DNA of 64,000 nucleotides from Lepidurus packardi (taxonomy: Eukaryota > Arthropoda > Branchiopoda > Notostraca > Triopsidae). Position numbers and translations under genes: made by a program. Under the pieces are notes generated by a model that was not told the origin of the DNA, searched no databases, and worked only from the letters and a program-made list of their open reading frames with translations. This document shows, one piece after another, positions 11,170 through 22,449 of the stretch. Positions within the stretch are counted from its first letter, which is position 1, and each line of letters begins with the position of its first letter. Location of the stretch: positions 992,001 to 1,056,000 of the forward strand of contig JAKZAN010000004.1 in assembly GCA_023053545.1 (NCBI GenBank). The letters run 5' to 3'.

Positions 11170-12300
11170 GTAGATAAATGGAGCAAGTTCAGTATTTTAC
11201 CAGCGGTTATAGAGCTCGCCTAGGGGAAGGGCGGTTTGAAATTGTGAGCTTCACTTTTACTTTTGCCTATCCTGGAGTCGCATGATATGCCAACGTGCGT
11301 TCACTCTTCCTTTCGTTACGAATACGTATCGCTATATATGAAGTAGTTCTTCCTATGGTAATATTGACGGTGTATTATTTGTAGACTTTCCTATAGTTAA
11401 TAATGTGGACCGAAACTGTTTTATACACTTTGGCGAAGTGCTAATAATCATATAAAAAAACAAGCCGAAAATTTTTCTATGCTATTACTAGAGCTACAAA
11501 TTTCTTTAAATTCACATTATCATTTACATATAATTCACATTATGATTCTTTAAAAATCCGAATGGGAACAGTATTTCCTATTACTAACGGTATTTTCATT
11601 AACACTTGATTGAATTTATAAAAATAGTTAATTCTTTTTAGGTAATTTTGAGGTAGAATTAATGCAATTAAACTATTTATTGCTGACCTATAACTAACTT
11701 TATGTCCATTAACATTTGATTGAGTTTATGAAAATAGTATAATCTTGGTATTTTTTGTAGCAAGACTTAATGCCATTCAAACGATCCTCTGCGTATCTGA
11801 TCTCAGAATAACTTTTAACTATGTAAGAGTTTTTTCTACAAAAAAATCGCAAGATTTTGGAACAAGTAGACTTTTCGGTGAGCCTGATCAGGTACTATAA
11901 AGATCCTTGGCTCCAAAAGGTTTTGGTACTATAATCTAAAATTTATTGGCAAAAGATTTACTTTAAGCTGGTTTTAAGCGAAATTTGACTTGAAATCTAA
12001 TCATAAAACTTCTATTAAACAGAGTTCCTATTGATCTAGACAAGGGAAGGCTGTCAAACTTTCAAACTCATGCTACGCAATATTGGTTTCAAGAAAGCTT
12101 GAGCGATCCATTATCTTAAATTCGTAACTATGACCACAGCACATAATATGCAGATCCCCTTTACACTGGGACTGATTGAAACGATTAACTCTACAAGAAG
12201 TTTAATCTTGCTTTCAAATTTCATTGTAAATTATCCTAATTGAGTAGTTTAGGCAAAATCAATGTACACAAGTGTTTTGCGTTGTAAAATGTATTAATAA
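11170..12300. other. intergenic, shared with other units
   Basis: No gene. Upstream DNA of the 10583 gene contains a minus-strand AAAAGTAAAAGTG motif and CGCCCTTCCCC. From about 11980 the sequence recurs at 18950, 35690 and 62480 as the 3' flank of the 12336-type genes. Confidence 0.5.
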
Positions 12301-12335
12301 ATAAATCTCCTATTTAGGGACAATTTGTTGGCAAT

Positions 12336-12913
12336 TTAATAACGGGCGGGGGCGGGGTAGACAGCTGAGGCACGGTAGGCGACTGGAGCAGCATAAGCGG
12401 TTGCACGGTAGACCATGGGGGCAGCATAAGCTGAGGCAGAGCCTGTTGGGGGACGGACGGTGGCCCACACGGCGGCGACTTCTGGGGTGTATTCGGGGGC
12501 GACGGGCAAGTGGTCACCCGTGGGTCGGAATCCGTTCTCGTCAGCCACCCAGGTCAAAGCGATGCGTCGGCCTTCGGGGGTAATGAAAGAGGAAGATCCG
12601 CGGTTGGTGTTGCCCATTTCCGTGCCGATCAACTTCTGGACTTGAGCTTCTTCTCGGGTCGTTCCGTCAGATGAAGCGTAGCTAGAAAACACGTAGTTTT
12701 AAGTGGGAATAATTTTAAAAAGACTAAATGAAACGACGTAAAAACGCAGTGAAAAGAAACTTACCTCCATTGGCTGCTTCCGTCTGGGTTGCGTACATCG
12801 CTTTGGCTCACAAGGGTGATCTCCGGGCGCATTGCGTTGATGGAAGAAGCTGCATGGTACATGCTATTTGCGGAGGCAACAGCCAACAAAGCCGCGATTA
12901 AAAAGAACTTCAT
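12336..12913 (-). CDS. RR-1 cuticle protein with Met-start His-type exon 1
   Basis: Exon 1 12913-12765 (149 nt), exon 2 12681-12336, 164 aa. The signal peptide MKFFLIAALLAVASA is followed by NSMYHAASSINAMRPEITLV. RR core GSSSFITPEGRRIALTWVAD; tail YAAPMVYRATAYAAPVAYRA..PARY. TATAAAAG at 12973-12980 (minus). It lies head to head with the plus gene at 13968, about 1.05 kb between starts. Its exon 2 matches 19306 and 35839, while its exon 1 matches the junction gene at 26363-26511. The left edge of the large segmental duplication therefore falls in this exon. Confidence 0.93.
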
Positions 12914-13172
12914 AGTTGTTTGGAGGTTTCAGAGTCGGAAACTGAACTGATTATTCTGAACCACAGCCAGTGCTTTTATACCTGGGTCAACGGGAACACG
13001 CGCAACCTTTTGCCAGCATCTATGGAGTTTGCTTCGGTGAAGGGCGATCTTTACCCCTCATGGGTTTCGCTTTTACTTTCGTTTGTTCCATTGAAAATAC
13101 AGAAGAGGTTTAGTTCCTCTCATTGTCGAGAAAACCGCAATGTGAAAGAGCTTCCGCCCATACCAATTGGGT

Positions 13173-13188
13173 GAAGGTCGTCTGGAAC
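13173..13188 (+). promoter_or_regulatory. conserved GAAGGTCGTCTGGAAC element
   Basis: Lies about 260 nt upstream of the 12336 gene's ATG. Close matches occur upstream of other family members: 5793 (AAAGGTCGTCCGGAAC), 7695, 9311, 24213 and 26772, with a weaker form at 18398. The AAGGTCG core resembles a monomeric nuclear-receptor half-site of the FTZ-F1 kind, which is known to act on insect cuticle genes. The link to this cluster is inference. Confidence 0.5.
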
Positions 13189-13794
13189 TCTTCATGGCCC
13201 TTCGCGAACAAAACATCCCAAGTTCGACGTCTGCGTTAGATAGGTCGAGTAGAGCAAGATACAGTAGAGCAAGTAGATAGGCGAGTCGAGTAGATACAGT
13301 AGAGCAAGACCTACACTCTCAAAGTAATATCTCTCATTTTTTTCCCTGGAAAAGAAAATTATTACAAGCATTCCACCAAGTCATACATTCATAACCACGC
13401 AAAAAAAAAAAAACTAGACAAAATACACATAATACAAAATCTTCCCCCGTGTCAATCCTGGTTTCCGAGGCGGGAACAGCAATATGGAATCCTCCCTAAA
13501 TTGTCTCTTCGTTATATGTTAACAAGCTTACTTCTACGTCAACAGTTCTCAGACAATATAATTAATTCATTACCTGATTAAAGTATTAGAAATAAAGAAA
13601 TACATTTGTTGCTACTGCCTCTTAGAACATGGGCAATGTGAATATTACACGGAAAGATGATAATTTGTAGTTCGGAAGATAAACACTACAAAGTCAAGAC
13701 TATCTTTGAAAACATGCATGAAGGAATTGCGGACCTTACCATCAGGTCATAAGGGAAATGTAGAGAAAGGGTGAACTTACCTGGGCCGGACATG

Positions 13795-13870
13795 AAATAA
13801 AAGTAAAAGGCATGCCTAGGACAAGTTCACCCTTCCTCAAGGCGACATTGAAACCAAGATATTTGTTCCC
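13795..13870 (+). promoter_or_regulatory. conserved upstream module of the cuticle gene at 13968
   Basis: Contains AAAAGTAAAAGGCATGCC, then CACCCTTCCTCAAGGCGACA and TTGAAACCAAG. The same order of motifs occurs, in minus orientation, upstream of the genes at 19306 (19981-20060), 35839 (36516-36595), 48414 (49127-49208) and 62810 (about 63487-63568). Shorter forms (GTAAAAG plus CGCCCTTC) sit upstream of the other genes. Placement 30-100 nt upstream of the TATA box suggests a shared enhancer or proximal promoter. Confidence 0.6.
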
Positions 13871-13898
13871 GGTTGCTGCAGTACCATCTCGCTTAAGG

Positions 13899-13906
13899 TA
13901 TAAAAG
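13899..13906 (+). promoter_or_regulatory. TATA box of cuticle gene at 13968
   Basis: TATAAAAG, followed 24 nt later by TCAGTTCAGT (initiator-like, 13930-13939). The ATG is at 13968. Confidence 0.8.
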
Positions 13907-13967
13907 CGAACGTCTCTCTTCTACCAAATCAGTTCAGTCTTCCCCCTCTGATACTTCCAAACCAACA

Positions 13968-14560
13968 ATGAAGTTCTTCTTGATCGCCGCTTTCTTGGCT
14001 GTTGCCTCCGCAGATAGCATGCACCGTGCAGCTTCTTCCATCAACGCAATGCGCCCGGAGATCAGCCTTGTGAGCCAAAGCGATGTCCGCAACCCAGACG
14101 GAAGCAGCCAGTGGAGGTAGGTTTCTTTTCACTGCATTTTTACGTCGTTTCATTTAGTCTTTTTAAAATTATTCCCACTTAAAACTACGTGCTTTCTAGC
14201 TACGCTTTATCTGACGGAACGACCCGAGAAGAAGCTCAAGTCCAGAAGCTGATCGGCAACGAAATGGGCAACACCAACCGCGGATCTTCCTCTTTCATTA
14301 CCCCCGAAGGCCAACGCATCGCTTTGAGCTGGGTGGCGGACGAGAACGGATTCCGACCCATGGGTGACCACTTGCCCGTCGCCCCCGAATACACCCCAGA
14401 AGTCGCCGCCGTGTGGGCCACCGTCCGTCCCCCAACCTACTCTGCTTCAGCTTATGCTGCCCCCACCTATGCTGCGCCCACCGTCTACCGTGCACCCGCC
14501 TATGTTGCTCCCGTCGCTTACCGTGCACCCGCTGTCGTCCCTGCCCCTGCCCGTTATTAA
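13968..14560 (+). CDS. RR-1 cuticle protein, long YAP tail (plus strand)
   Basis: Exon 1 13968-14116 (149 nt), intron 83 nt (GTAGGT..CTAG), exon 2 14200-14560, 169 aa. Residues 1-16 are the signal peptide (MKFFLIAAFLAVASA). Residues 36-49 are the conserved SQSDVRNPDGSSQW end of exon 1. RR core at about 77-112 (RGSSSFITPEGQRIALSWVAD, ENGFRPMGDHLP). The tail, 130-169, carries Y-A-A-P and Y-R-A-P repeats ending PAPARY. AATAAA at 14610-14615. This gene is inverted relative to its neighbours and travels with an inverted stretch of flanking DNA to about 15760. The copy at 27565 differs at one visible residue (L67 to M). Confidence 0.95.
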
Positions 14561-14619
14561 ATTGCGAAACAAATTGCCCCTAAATGTGACCATATGAGGT
14601 GTATTTATTAATAAATATT

Positions 14620-16270
14620 ATAACGCAAACAATTGTGTACCTTTATGAACGCATAAGCAAACGAAAACTCCTGAACCAAGGCGACTCAATTAAGTATTTA
14701 ACATTGAAATTTAAGAGCATGATTTAAACCCTGGAAGTTTTAATCGTTTTTGTCAGTCACAGTATATAGGTGATTTGCATATAATGTACTGTGGTCATTG
14801 ATACGGGTTTAGGAAAATAGCAAGGATCAGGCTTTTTTGAAACGAGCATTAGGCAGAAATTAACGCTCCGTCTTCTTTCTAGAATAATAGAAGCTCTGTC
14901 TAGAGAAGTTACTTGCTAGTTTTTAAGTTAAATTAACCTAAAATCATCCTGAACTAAACTCTTTTAAATTAAAGCTTCAAGTCTAGTGTCAGAACCTTGG
15001 AACCAATAATCTTTATCGGTGTCTGATAAAGCTCCCCGACAAGATTTCTTCTTCAGAATATTGCGATTTTTTTGCAGAAAAATGTCTTACAAAATATTAT
15101 GTGGTCAAATATGCAGTATAAAGACTGAATTCCCTTAAAGTCTACATCAAACAAATTACAAAGGATTGAATTATTCTTATAAACTCAATCAAATGTTAAA
15201 GGAAATAGAGTTACATTTAGGGAATAATGTTCCTATTCGGATTTTTTTTAGAAATCAGGGCGAAAGGCAATTCGTAGCTTTACTATACCCCCAGAGGAAT
15301 TGTTTTGAATTGATTTTCCGAAAGACCGTTGACACTTTGTGAAAGACTTCGGATATTTTTGGTCAACATTCTAAGCTACGGGATAAAAGTCAGCACGACA
15401 ACACATTCAGTTTTATCCTTGGAAGCGATGAAGAATGCACGTTTTTAAGTTCAAGTTTATAGTCCGCTCATTCATGATCTGGTTAACATAAGTCGTGTAA
15501 CGCGAAAAGCGCAAATTCTGAAGATTCCTAAAGGTTCAAGGAGAAAGGTGCGAAGTCAATCCTTTTAAAATGTTTTCGCTTCGTGTTTGAGATCACGTAC
15601 GAACTATAGCGCGTGCATCTTACTGATACAGTCATCGAACTCGATGGGAAAATGTTCGCAAGGACGTTTACCGTTCCAAACGACCTTCACCCAAAACGTT
15701 TGACATACAGTAAACCCTCTACTAACGCGGTCCCCGTTTACACGGTTTCACTATTATGTGGTTGAAGAATTTGTCACAATTTAACTAATTATATCGACGA
15801 TAGATGTCGCTAGTATGTAATTCTTACGTAAGGTTTTCTACTGGTTTATCAGTTTTACATTCATTTATTTTTATATATGTAAGCGAATAGGTACAATTTC
15901 TGTTTTTATGCGGAGTTTTTGTGTCTATATTGACGTCCAGAAAGACAAATGTCACCATTTTCTAATCGTAATAATTGGATGCACCCATCCGTGGCAACTT
16001 CCTAATGGAAAGGGCATTCAAAGTGGAAAAATGAAACAGTTGGGCGTCATTTGAACTTCATTGGAACTCTCTTTTCATCAGCCAAGATAAAGGACATTTA
16101 GCAGCAAATTAATATCTTGCCATCTGTGATAAATTGTGGATCAAAGATCACTTATTATTTAATAGTGGGTGTTAAATAAATGGTATTAGCTTTTCAGAAC
16201 AATGTTGAAACTATGGAAGACGAAAATGTAAGACATTAGAATTTTTCAATTAGTTTTAGGGATGAATAAA
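14620..16270. other. intergenic; inverted copy of a family flank
   Basis: No gene. From about 15150 to 15720 it matches, in reverse complement, DNA found between minus-strand genes (about 24170-24770). This includes the GGTCGTTTGGAAC element, seen here reversed at about 15680-15695. The plus gene at 13968 and this flank are thus an inverted unit. From 15760 to 16270 I see only AT-rich sequence. Confidence 0.55.
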
Positions 16271-16279
16271 AACCCTAAT

Positions 16280-16625
16280 GGTATTGTAGATAGGGGGACG
16301 GTGGCCCAGACGTCAAGAATGGCTTGGGGAGCGGGGACGGGGGTGGATGAGTGGTCGCGCTTGGGTTGGAATCCATTCTCGTCAGCAACCCAGGTCAAAG
16401 TGATGCGTTGGTCTTCGGGGGTGATGAAAGAAGAAGAAGATCCGCGGCTGGTGTTGCCGAGATCCTTGCTGATCAGCTTCTGGACTTGGCCTTCTTCCCG
16501 TGTCGTACCCTCAGATCAGGCGTAACTATAACAGAACATGGATTAAAGTTAAAAAGACTCAAAGGTTTATCGTAAAGATTTTTTTTACTTCCATTGGCTG
16601 CTTCCGTCTGGGTTGCGAACATGAA
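16280..16625 (-). pseudogene. cuticle gene pseudogene, short-tail type
   Basis: Exon 2 resembles the 5057/8541 type (GQVQKLISKDLGN, then RITLTWVAD, APQAILDVWATV). The fourth codon after the acceptor is TGA in place of Gly. The tail breaks off after VWATV, and three extra bases lengthen the Ser run. At the exon 1 side only the last codons (NPDGSSQW equivalent, about 16590-16618) remain before unrelated sequence, so the signal peptide is gone. An identical arrangement at 29878-30223 shows that the gene was dead before the segmental duplication. Confidence 0.85.
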
Positions 16626-17560
16626 AAAAGAATATGAGCGAACATGAGCAATGAACAAAAGCGATGTTCGCAAACCACGATGGTCTTCTCTTTATATTTG
16701 GTAAGAAAAAAAAAAAGAAACGAAATTGACCCATGGATGCAATCAGTACTTGTACTGCTATTAATTTAGTACTTCAATACTTGTACTATTACGAAAAAAA
16801 TAATTAATTTTGACATAGATAGAGCAAGAGGTAAGTAGGTACCTTCTACACCTGGGTGAACAGGTGTAGAAAGAGATAATTATGTGGCCCAGTTCTTGAA
16901 CTGAATATATCGCGGTATTGGCATTATTTCCTGGAAAGTTAATACGACAATGACGTATGTGTTAATGACATAGGATCAGGTGTAAAATAAATTAAAAAGT
17001 GTTAAAACGTTCGGATGAATAGTAATTTATCCCACAATTTTAAGGGTGAATGTAATTATGTAAGAAGAAATGAAGACTCGTTTAAATAACTACCGACTAC
17101 CTAATGTTGTTGTAGGTTTTATCACTCAAGAGTTCGATGACAAGGTTACTTACCCCGAACCTCCGTTTTCTTCAACAGATAAAAAAAGGTTGAAAAAAGG
17201 TCAATGCCATTTTGTTTTAGCAATCCTTGTAAGCGTATCGTTATTAATAAGATTAATAATCGTTAAGACTAGTAATAATTTATCCTAATAATTTAAAAGT
17301 GAAGGCAGATTAAATCACAAGAAAGGAAGACAAGTTTAAATACCTATACCGATTAGCTAATGTCGTTGTTGGCTTATTCGCTAAGGAATTAGAAGGAAAA
17401 CACGGTTAAAGCACTTACTTCTCGTTGTGTTCAATACATGATGAAAGTTAAAAAATGCTAAGAAAGTTCATTACCATTTGGTTTCGTAAAGTAAAGTTTA
17501 ATAAAGACAGAATAGGTATTTTGAAAGTGGACGATAGCCCACAAAGGGTTTCATTTCAGA
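16626..17560. other. intergenic, duplicated unit flank
   Basis: No gene. Collinear with about 9660-10560, including the hairpin at 16842-16871 and the ~240-bp tandem repeat. At about 16946 the uninterrupted GTATGTGTTAATGAC is the empty-site version of the LINE insertion found in copy 2. Confidence 0.7.
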
Positions 17561-17613
17561 CATTTATTTAATAAATAAATCCCCTATATGTACAGGAATC
17601 TTAGGATGGCAGT

Positions 17614-18130
17614 TTAATAACGGGCGGGGGCAGGGTAGGCGGCGGGTGCAGCGTAGGCAGCGGGGGCAGCATAAGCTGGGGCAGAGTAGGTTGGGGTACG
17701 GACGGTGGCCCAGACGGCGGCGACTTCTGGGGTGTGTTGGGGAGCAACGGGCAAGTGGTCACCCTTGGCCTGGAATCCGTTTTCGTCAGCAACCCAGCTC
17801 AAAGTCAAACGTTCGCCATTAGGGGCAACCCAGTAAGAAGATCCGCGGTTGGTGTTGCCAGATTCATAACCGATCTGCTTCTGGACTTGAGATTCTTCGC
17901 GGGTCGTGCCGTCAGATCCGGCATAGCTAGAAATTTAACGCTTGAAGTTAAAGAATCAGAAAGATGACTAAATAAGCTTACCTCCACTGGCTGCTTCCGT
18001 CTGGGTTGCGAACATCGCTTTGGCTCACGATGGTAATCTCGGGGTGTTTAGTGTAGCTTGGGTAAGCTGCAGGGTACACACTGGCTGCGGAGGCAGCGGC
18101 CAAGAATGCGGCGATCAGGAAGAATTTCAT
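17614..18130 (-). CDS. RR-1 cuticle protein, paralogue of the 10583 gene
   Basis: Exon 1 18130-17982 (149 nt), exon 2 17926-17614, 153 aa. Signal peptide and exon 1 match the 10583 gene; the RR core is GSSYWVAPNGERLTLSWVAD. FQAKGDHLP replaces FQPMGDHLP, and the tail reads YAAPAAYAAPAAYPAPARY. TATAAAAG at 18191-18198 (minus). The predicted protein appears identical to that of 34340-34856, the copy in the second segment. The neighbouring gene 19306 is its constant partner in each unit. Confidence 0.94.
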
Positions 18131-18199
18131 TGTTGGTTTGGAGGGATCAGAGAGTGAGACTGAACTGATTTGACTGAACCACAGCCAGTTCTTTTATAC

Positions 18200-19260
18200 T
18201 GTAAATATCTGGAGCAAGTTCAGTATTTTGCCGTCGGTTATAGGACTCGCCTCGGGGAAGGGCGGCTTGAAATTGTAAGCTTCCCTTTTACTTTTGCCTA
18301 TCCTGGGGTCGCATGACTTGCCAACGTGCGTTCACTCTTCCTTTCGTTATGAAGGCGTATTGCTATATATGAAGTAGTTCCGCTCAAGCGTATGGTTGAA
18401 GGTTGTTTGATACAGTTTACCGTCCTTGCAAAGAATTTTCTATAATTTTCGAAGACTGTCAGTAGGGTGCATGTTTATAGTTGGCTCGTGATCTCAGACA
18501 CAAAGCGGGAAAAACGTCACAGTGTATTGACTGCGTTATAGTTCTCCTTGAACCTGAAAAGACTTCAGTAGTTCCTCTTTTCGTGTCGCACTACATCTAT
18601 TCAAGATCGTGAATGAGATGGAGTATAAACTTGAACTCGAAAACCGTGCACCTTTGATCGCTTTAACATTTGATTGTAGTTTATAAAAATAGTTCAATTC
18701 TTGGTATTTTTTGGTATTATTCTTGGTATTCAATTCTTGGTAGCAAGCCTTAATGCAATTCAAACAATCCTCTGGGTATTTGATCTCATAATATATTCTA
18801 ACTATGTAAGGGTTTTTTCTACAATAAAATCGCAAGATTGTAGAACAAGTAGTCTTGTTAGTAAGCTTGATCAGGCACTACAAAGATCCTTGACTCCAAA
18901 ACGTTTTGGCTCTATAATCTAATTGGCAAAGGATTTAGTTTAAGCTGGTTTTAAGCGAAATTTGACTTGAAATCTAATCAGGAAACTTTTATTAAACAGA
19001 GTTTCTATTGATCTAGACAATGGAAGGCTGCCAAACGTTCGGACTCATGCTACGTAATGCTGTTTTCAAGAAAGCTTCATCGATGACGTTATCTTAAAAT
19101 CGTAACTATGACCGCAGCACATAATATGCAGATTACCTATACACTGGGACTGATTGGAACGATTAGTTCTACAAGAAATTTAATCTTGCTTTTAAAATTT
19201 CATTGTAAATTATCCTAATTGAGTAGTTTATGCAAAATCAAGTGTTTTGTGTTGTAAAAT
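18200..19260. other. intergenic
   Basis: No gene. It holds the promoter of the 17614 gene and, from about 18940, the 3' flank of the 19306 gene. Copy 2 (34930-35790) has lost about 160 bp of this stretch, just before its 35839 gene. Confidence 0.55.
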
Positions 19261-19305
19261 GTATTAATAAATAAATCTCCTATTTAGGGACAATTTGTTG
19301 GCAAT

Positions 19306-19882
19306 TTAATAACGGGCGGGGGCGGGGTAGACAGCTGAGGCACGGTAGGCGACTGGAGCAACATAGGCGGTTGCACCGTAGACCATGGGAGCAGCATAAG
19401 CTGAGGCAGAGCCTGTTGGGGGACGGACGGTGGCCCACACGGCGGCGACTTCTGGGGTGTATTCGGGGGCGACGGGCAAGTGGTCACCCATGGGTCGGAA
19501 TCCGTTCTCGTCAGCCACCCAGGTCAAAGCGATGCGTTGCCCTTCGGGGGTAATGAAAGAAGAAGATCCGCGGTTGGTGTTGCCCATTTCCGTGCCGATC
19601 AACTTCTGGACTTGAGCTTCTTCTCGGGTCGTTCCGTCAGATGAAGCGTAGCTAGAAAACACGTAGTTTTAAGTGGGAATAATTTTAAAAAGACTAAATG
19701 AAACGACGTAGAAACGCAGTGAAAGAAACTTACCTCCATTGGCTGCTTCCGTCTGGGTTGCGGACATCGCTTTGGCTCACAATGGTGATCTCTGGTCGTT
19801 GAGCGTTGCTGGAGTAAGCTGCAGAGTATACGCTAGCTGCGGAAGCAGCGGCCAAGAAAGCGACGATCAAGAAGATCTTCAT
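19306..19882 (-). CDS. RR-1 cuticle protein, paralogue of the 12336 gene
   Basis: Exon 1 19882-19734 (149 nt), exon 2 19651-19306, 164 aa. The signal peptide is MKIFLIVAFLAAASA, followed by SVYSAAYSSNAQRPEITIV; it starts MKIF where most members have MKFF. RR core GSSSFITPEGQRIALTWVAD. Tail YAAPMVYGATAYVAPVAYRA..PARY. The TATA box is TATAAAAC at 19944-19951 (minus), and the conserved upstream module lies at 19981-20060. Compared with the second-segment copy at 35839 three residues differ (S/P in exon 1, T/I in NTNRG, G/R in the tail). Confidence 0.94.
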
Positions 19883-20059
19883 TGTTGGTTTGGAAGTATC
19901 GGAGGATGAAGACTGAACTGACTTGATCTAACAAATACGCTTGGTTTTATACCTCAAGCGAGATGGAAGTGGAGCAACCTGGAACAAGTGCCTTGGTTTC
20001 AATGTGCCTAGAGGAAAGGCGATCTTGTCATAGGCATACCTTTTACTTTCATTTGTCTA

Positions 20060-21940
20060 GGTACAGGTATGTTCATCCTTTCCCTAATTTCAACGAGATT
20101 CCGCGATTTCTTCATGCATGTTTTCAAGGACAGTCTTGACCGTGTAGTGCTAACTCTCCGTACTTTGTTTTTTCGTCTTTTCTTATGACATGCACATTTC
20201 CCGTGTTTAAGGTAGTAGCATTATTCTAGCGTTCGTTATGAAAAGACACCTCTATCCTGCCTTCTACAAATATGAGGTACTGCAAAGGAATGTACCCACG
20301 TGCTTAGCGCGCGGACACAATAATCGCGTAGGATTCTATGACCCGTCTGCTTGAATCTGAGCATGGAAAAATCTTTCCAAAGCGTTTTTAGACCATCACA
20401 GTATGTATCTAAAAAATAGTTTTTCACTGCAAAAGTGCGAAAAAACGAAAAGACGAAAAAACAGAGAAGCAAAAAAAGCCGAAATTCTTAAGTTCAAAAG
20501 TTCTGCCGTGAGGTTAATCTGTCAAGGGGACTATGACGTCATTTCATCAAGTTCTTGTAACGCACTAACAATCCAATGTTGAGTACTATGTAGCACTTTC
20601 CCATACCCAACAAATGTCCGAAGAATGTATAAGAAGGGATTGAATGGGAAAAGAATTTAGCCCCTTTTGCTTCCTTCCTTTCGGAGACATTTTCTCAAGG
20701 ACGAAAGGGGAGAGAAGGAAAGGATTGCTCCAGAAAAAAGTAAGAAACATGGAGGAATCTCTTCGATCTTGAGGTTCTGCTAAGGTACAGAATGTGGCAA
20801 AGCGGACGGGGTGAATCCTTCACATCAGCGGACCCCAACCACTGGGCCGCGGCCTGTTTGAACAGGACCGGGGTCTGCTGGAACACGGCCGCGGCGGCTG
20901 AGTAAGTGGACTACGCCTGTATAGGGCACATACTGAACACCCCCAACGGCCCGCAGGAATTTTTTTCCTTAGAAACCGGTCCGCGGTTCCAGAAAGGTTG
21001 GGGGACCACTGCTTTACAGTACTACACCTTCTCTTCCATTGACCTTGAAAAGAGAGTTAGTTAGTGTACGACGTAGTCATTATATGGGTCAATTATTAAC
21101 TAACGCACACAAAACCTCCCAAACAACCAAATTTGGCTTGAAATAAGAAAAGAAGAATACCACTACTTGGCAGTCTGACTCGGAATGCGTCTTCAGTTTG
21201 CCCCAAACACCGTGTGGGAATGCCTCTCCAATCCTTGACATTTGTTTTCATTCGGTTTTGGTTGCTGTTGTTCTGGTTACGTGGTGTATTTAACTACAGA
21301 ATTAACTGCACCCTACACTACTAGTGTACTAACGCCCGTGTCTCTTCTATTCAGGTTGAAGATGGTGCAACTGTAGTGCAACGGCACGTTAAAACTGTCA
21401 CAACAATACCAGTGAAGAAACCGATAAGTTTGAGTTGCATCAAGTTATTTTTAGGAAACCATCACATGGATGTTTTAGGCAAGTGAGGCTACCAAGCGTA
21501 ACAATGGCTTCCAAATTAAAAAAAAAAACAGACAAAATTTCACTAGGATATATCTGCGCCTCACAATAGTAAAGTTTTCATTTAATTTATTTGTTAATTT
21601 TGTTTAGTTATTAAAGTTATGTTTTTAAAATAAACATACGGAAGAGTTTTTCAAAGAGCTTATTCAGTAGATTTATATTGATCACTGCAATCCTTATTGT
21701 ATTACTTGCTATCGTGTGAAGTATATTGTTGCGGGCGTAACAAACAAGAAGCAACTCAGAACAAAATCAACAAATCATTACATTTTCTAGTTGAGCTCAA
21801 TCGTGAGCTCAGTGTAACCGTATATAAAGTCAGTACATCGTCAGTTTAAGCGTGTTTTCTGTTTAAACTTTTCTTTTGAATCTAGGCTATAGTGGAATGC
21901 AATGGCGAGTACTAAGATACGGTCTGCAATTCATGAAAGT
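20060..21940. other. intergenic holding a hAT-type MITE
   Basis: No gene apart from the MITE at 20826-21011. The stretch recurs at 36600-38330 and, without the MITE, at about 49210-50548 and 54253-54590. Confidence 0.65.
20826..21011. mobile_element. hAT-type MITE, copy 1
   Basis: The ends CAGCGGACCCCAACC and GGTTGGGGGACCACTG are inverted repeats like those of hAT non-autonomous elements. The 3' flank CTTTACAG (21012-21019) is the 8-bp target duplication; the 5' flank has drifted to CTTCACAT. The interior is GC-rich (CCGCGG motifs near both ends) and non-coding. Confidence 0.85.
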
Positions 21941-21941
21941 C

Positions 21942-22440
21942 TTAGTTCAAGGCGAATATGTGAATATATCTAACACAGATATCCGTAGCTAGAAACTCGC
22001 AGATGGAGGAGCCATCCGTTGCAGGGCAGGAATTGATGGCTGTACACAAGGGTTTCTGAATGGATAGAAAGCCGCACGTCAAGTAACTGTCGAAACCTAA
22101 TAATGTGAGGAGTATGACTAATAATTGACTATAATAATAAATAATTAACATGAATTATAACCTTTAGTTGAAAGGAGGGAAACTGGGGTTTAAAGAAATA
22201 TGGGAACTATAAACTGGGTTTGAGGAAGATCAAAAATTGTTTTTTTTTTAGAAAATCCGAAAAGAAAATTAACAAATAAATATCACCAGTTCGAAATTCA
22301 AACGTAGAACTCCTATAGCCGCTTTTGAGTTTGTAATCATTGTTCTGTAGAACTGAGGTGAGAACGGTTGCAAGCTGAGTAGTTTTAGATATTATTTCCC
22401 CAAAATAGTTATCCTTGTTAAGGAAGTAAGAATCATTCTG
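21942..22440 (-). pseudogene. PAN-like gene relic, segment copy 1
   Basis: Exon 1 remnant at about 22287-22431 (ATG near 22430) frameshifts after about 14 codons. The exon 2 remnant at 21942-22096 retains YLTCGF, CTAINSCPATDGSSICEF. The acceptor is still recognisable, but most of exon 2 is deleted. Relative of 2056-3160. Confidence 0.75.
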
Positions 22441-22449
22441 ACTTGGAAA

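Noticed and set aside
12401..12645. Overlapping open frames antisense or out of frame to every cuticle exon 2 (also 14236-14528, 19371-19615, 27833-28125, 62875-63119)
   Set aside because: They are shadows caused by the GC-rich, Pro/Ala/Tyr-biased coding strand. They have no start context, splice logic or domain, and they track exon 2 exactly.
13230..13315. Reiterated GTAGAGCAAG / GTCGAGTAG motif upstream of the 12336 gene (also about 26840-26910)
   Set aside because: Short irregular simple repeat, present in both segment copies. No sign of a spacer-repeat array, so not CRISPR-like.
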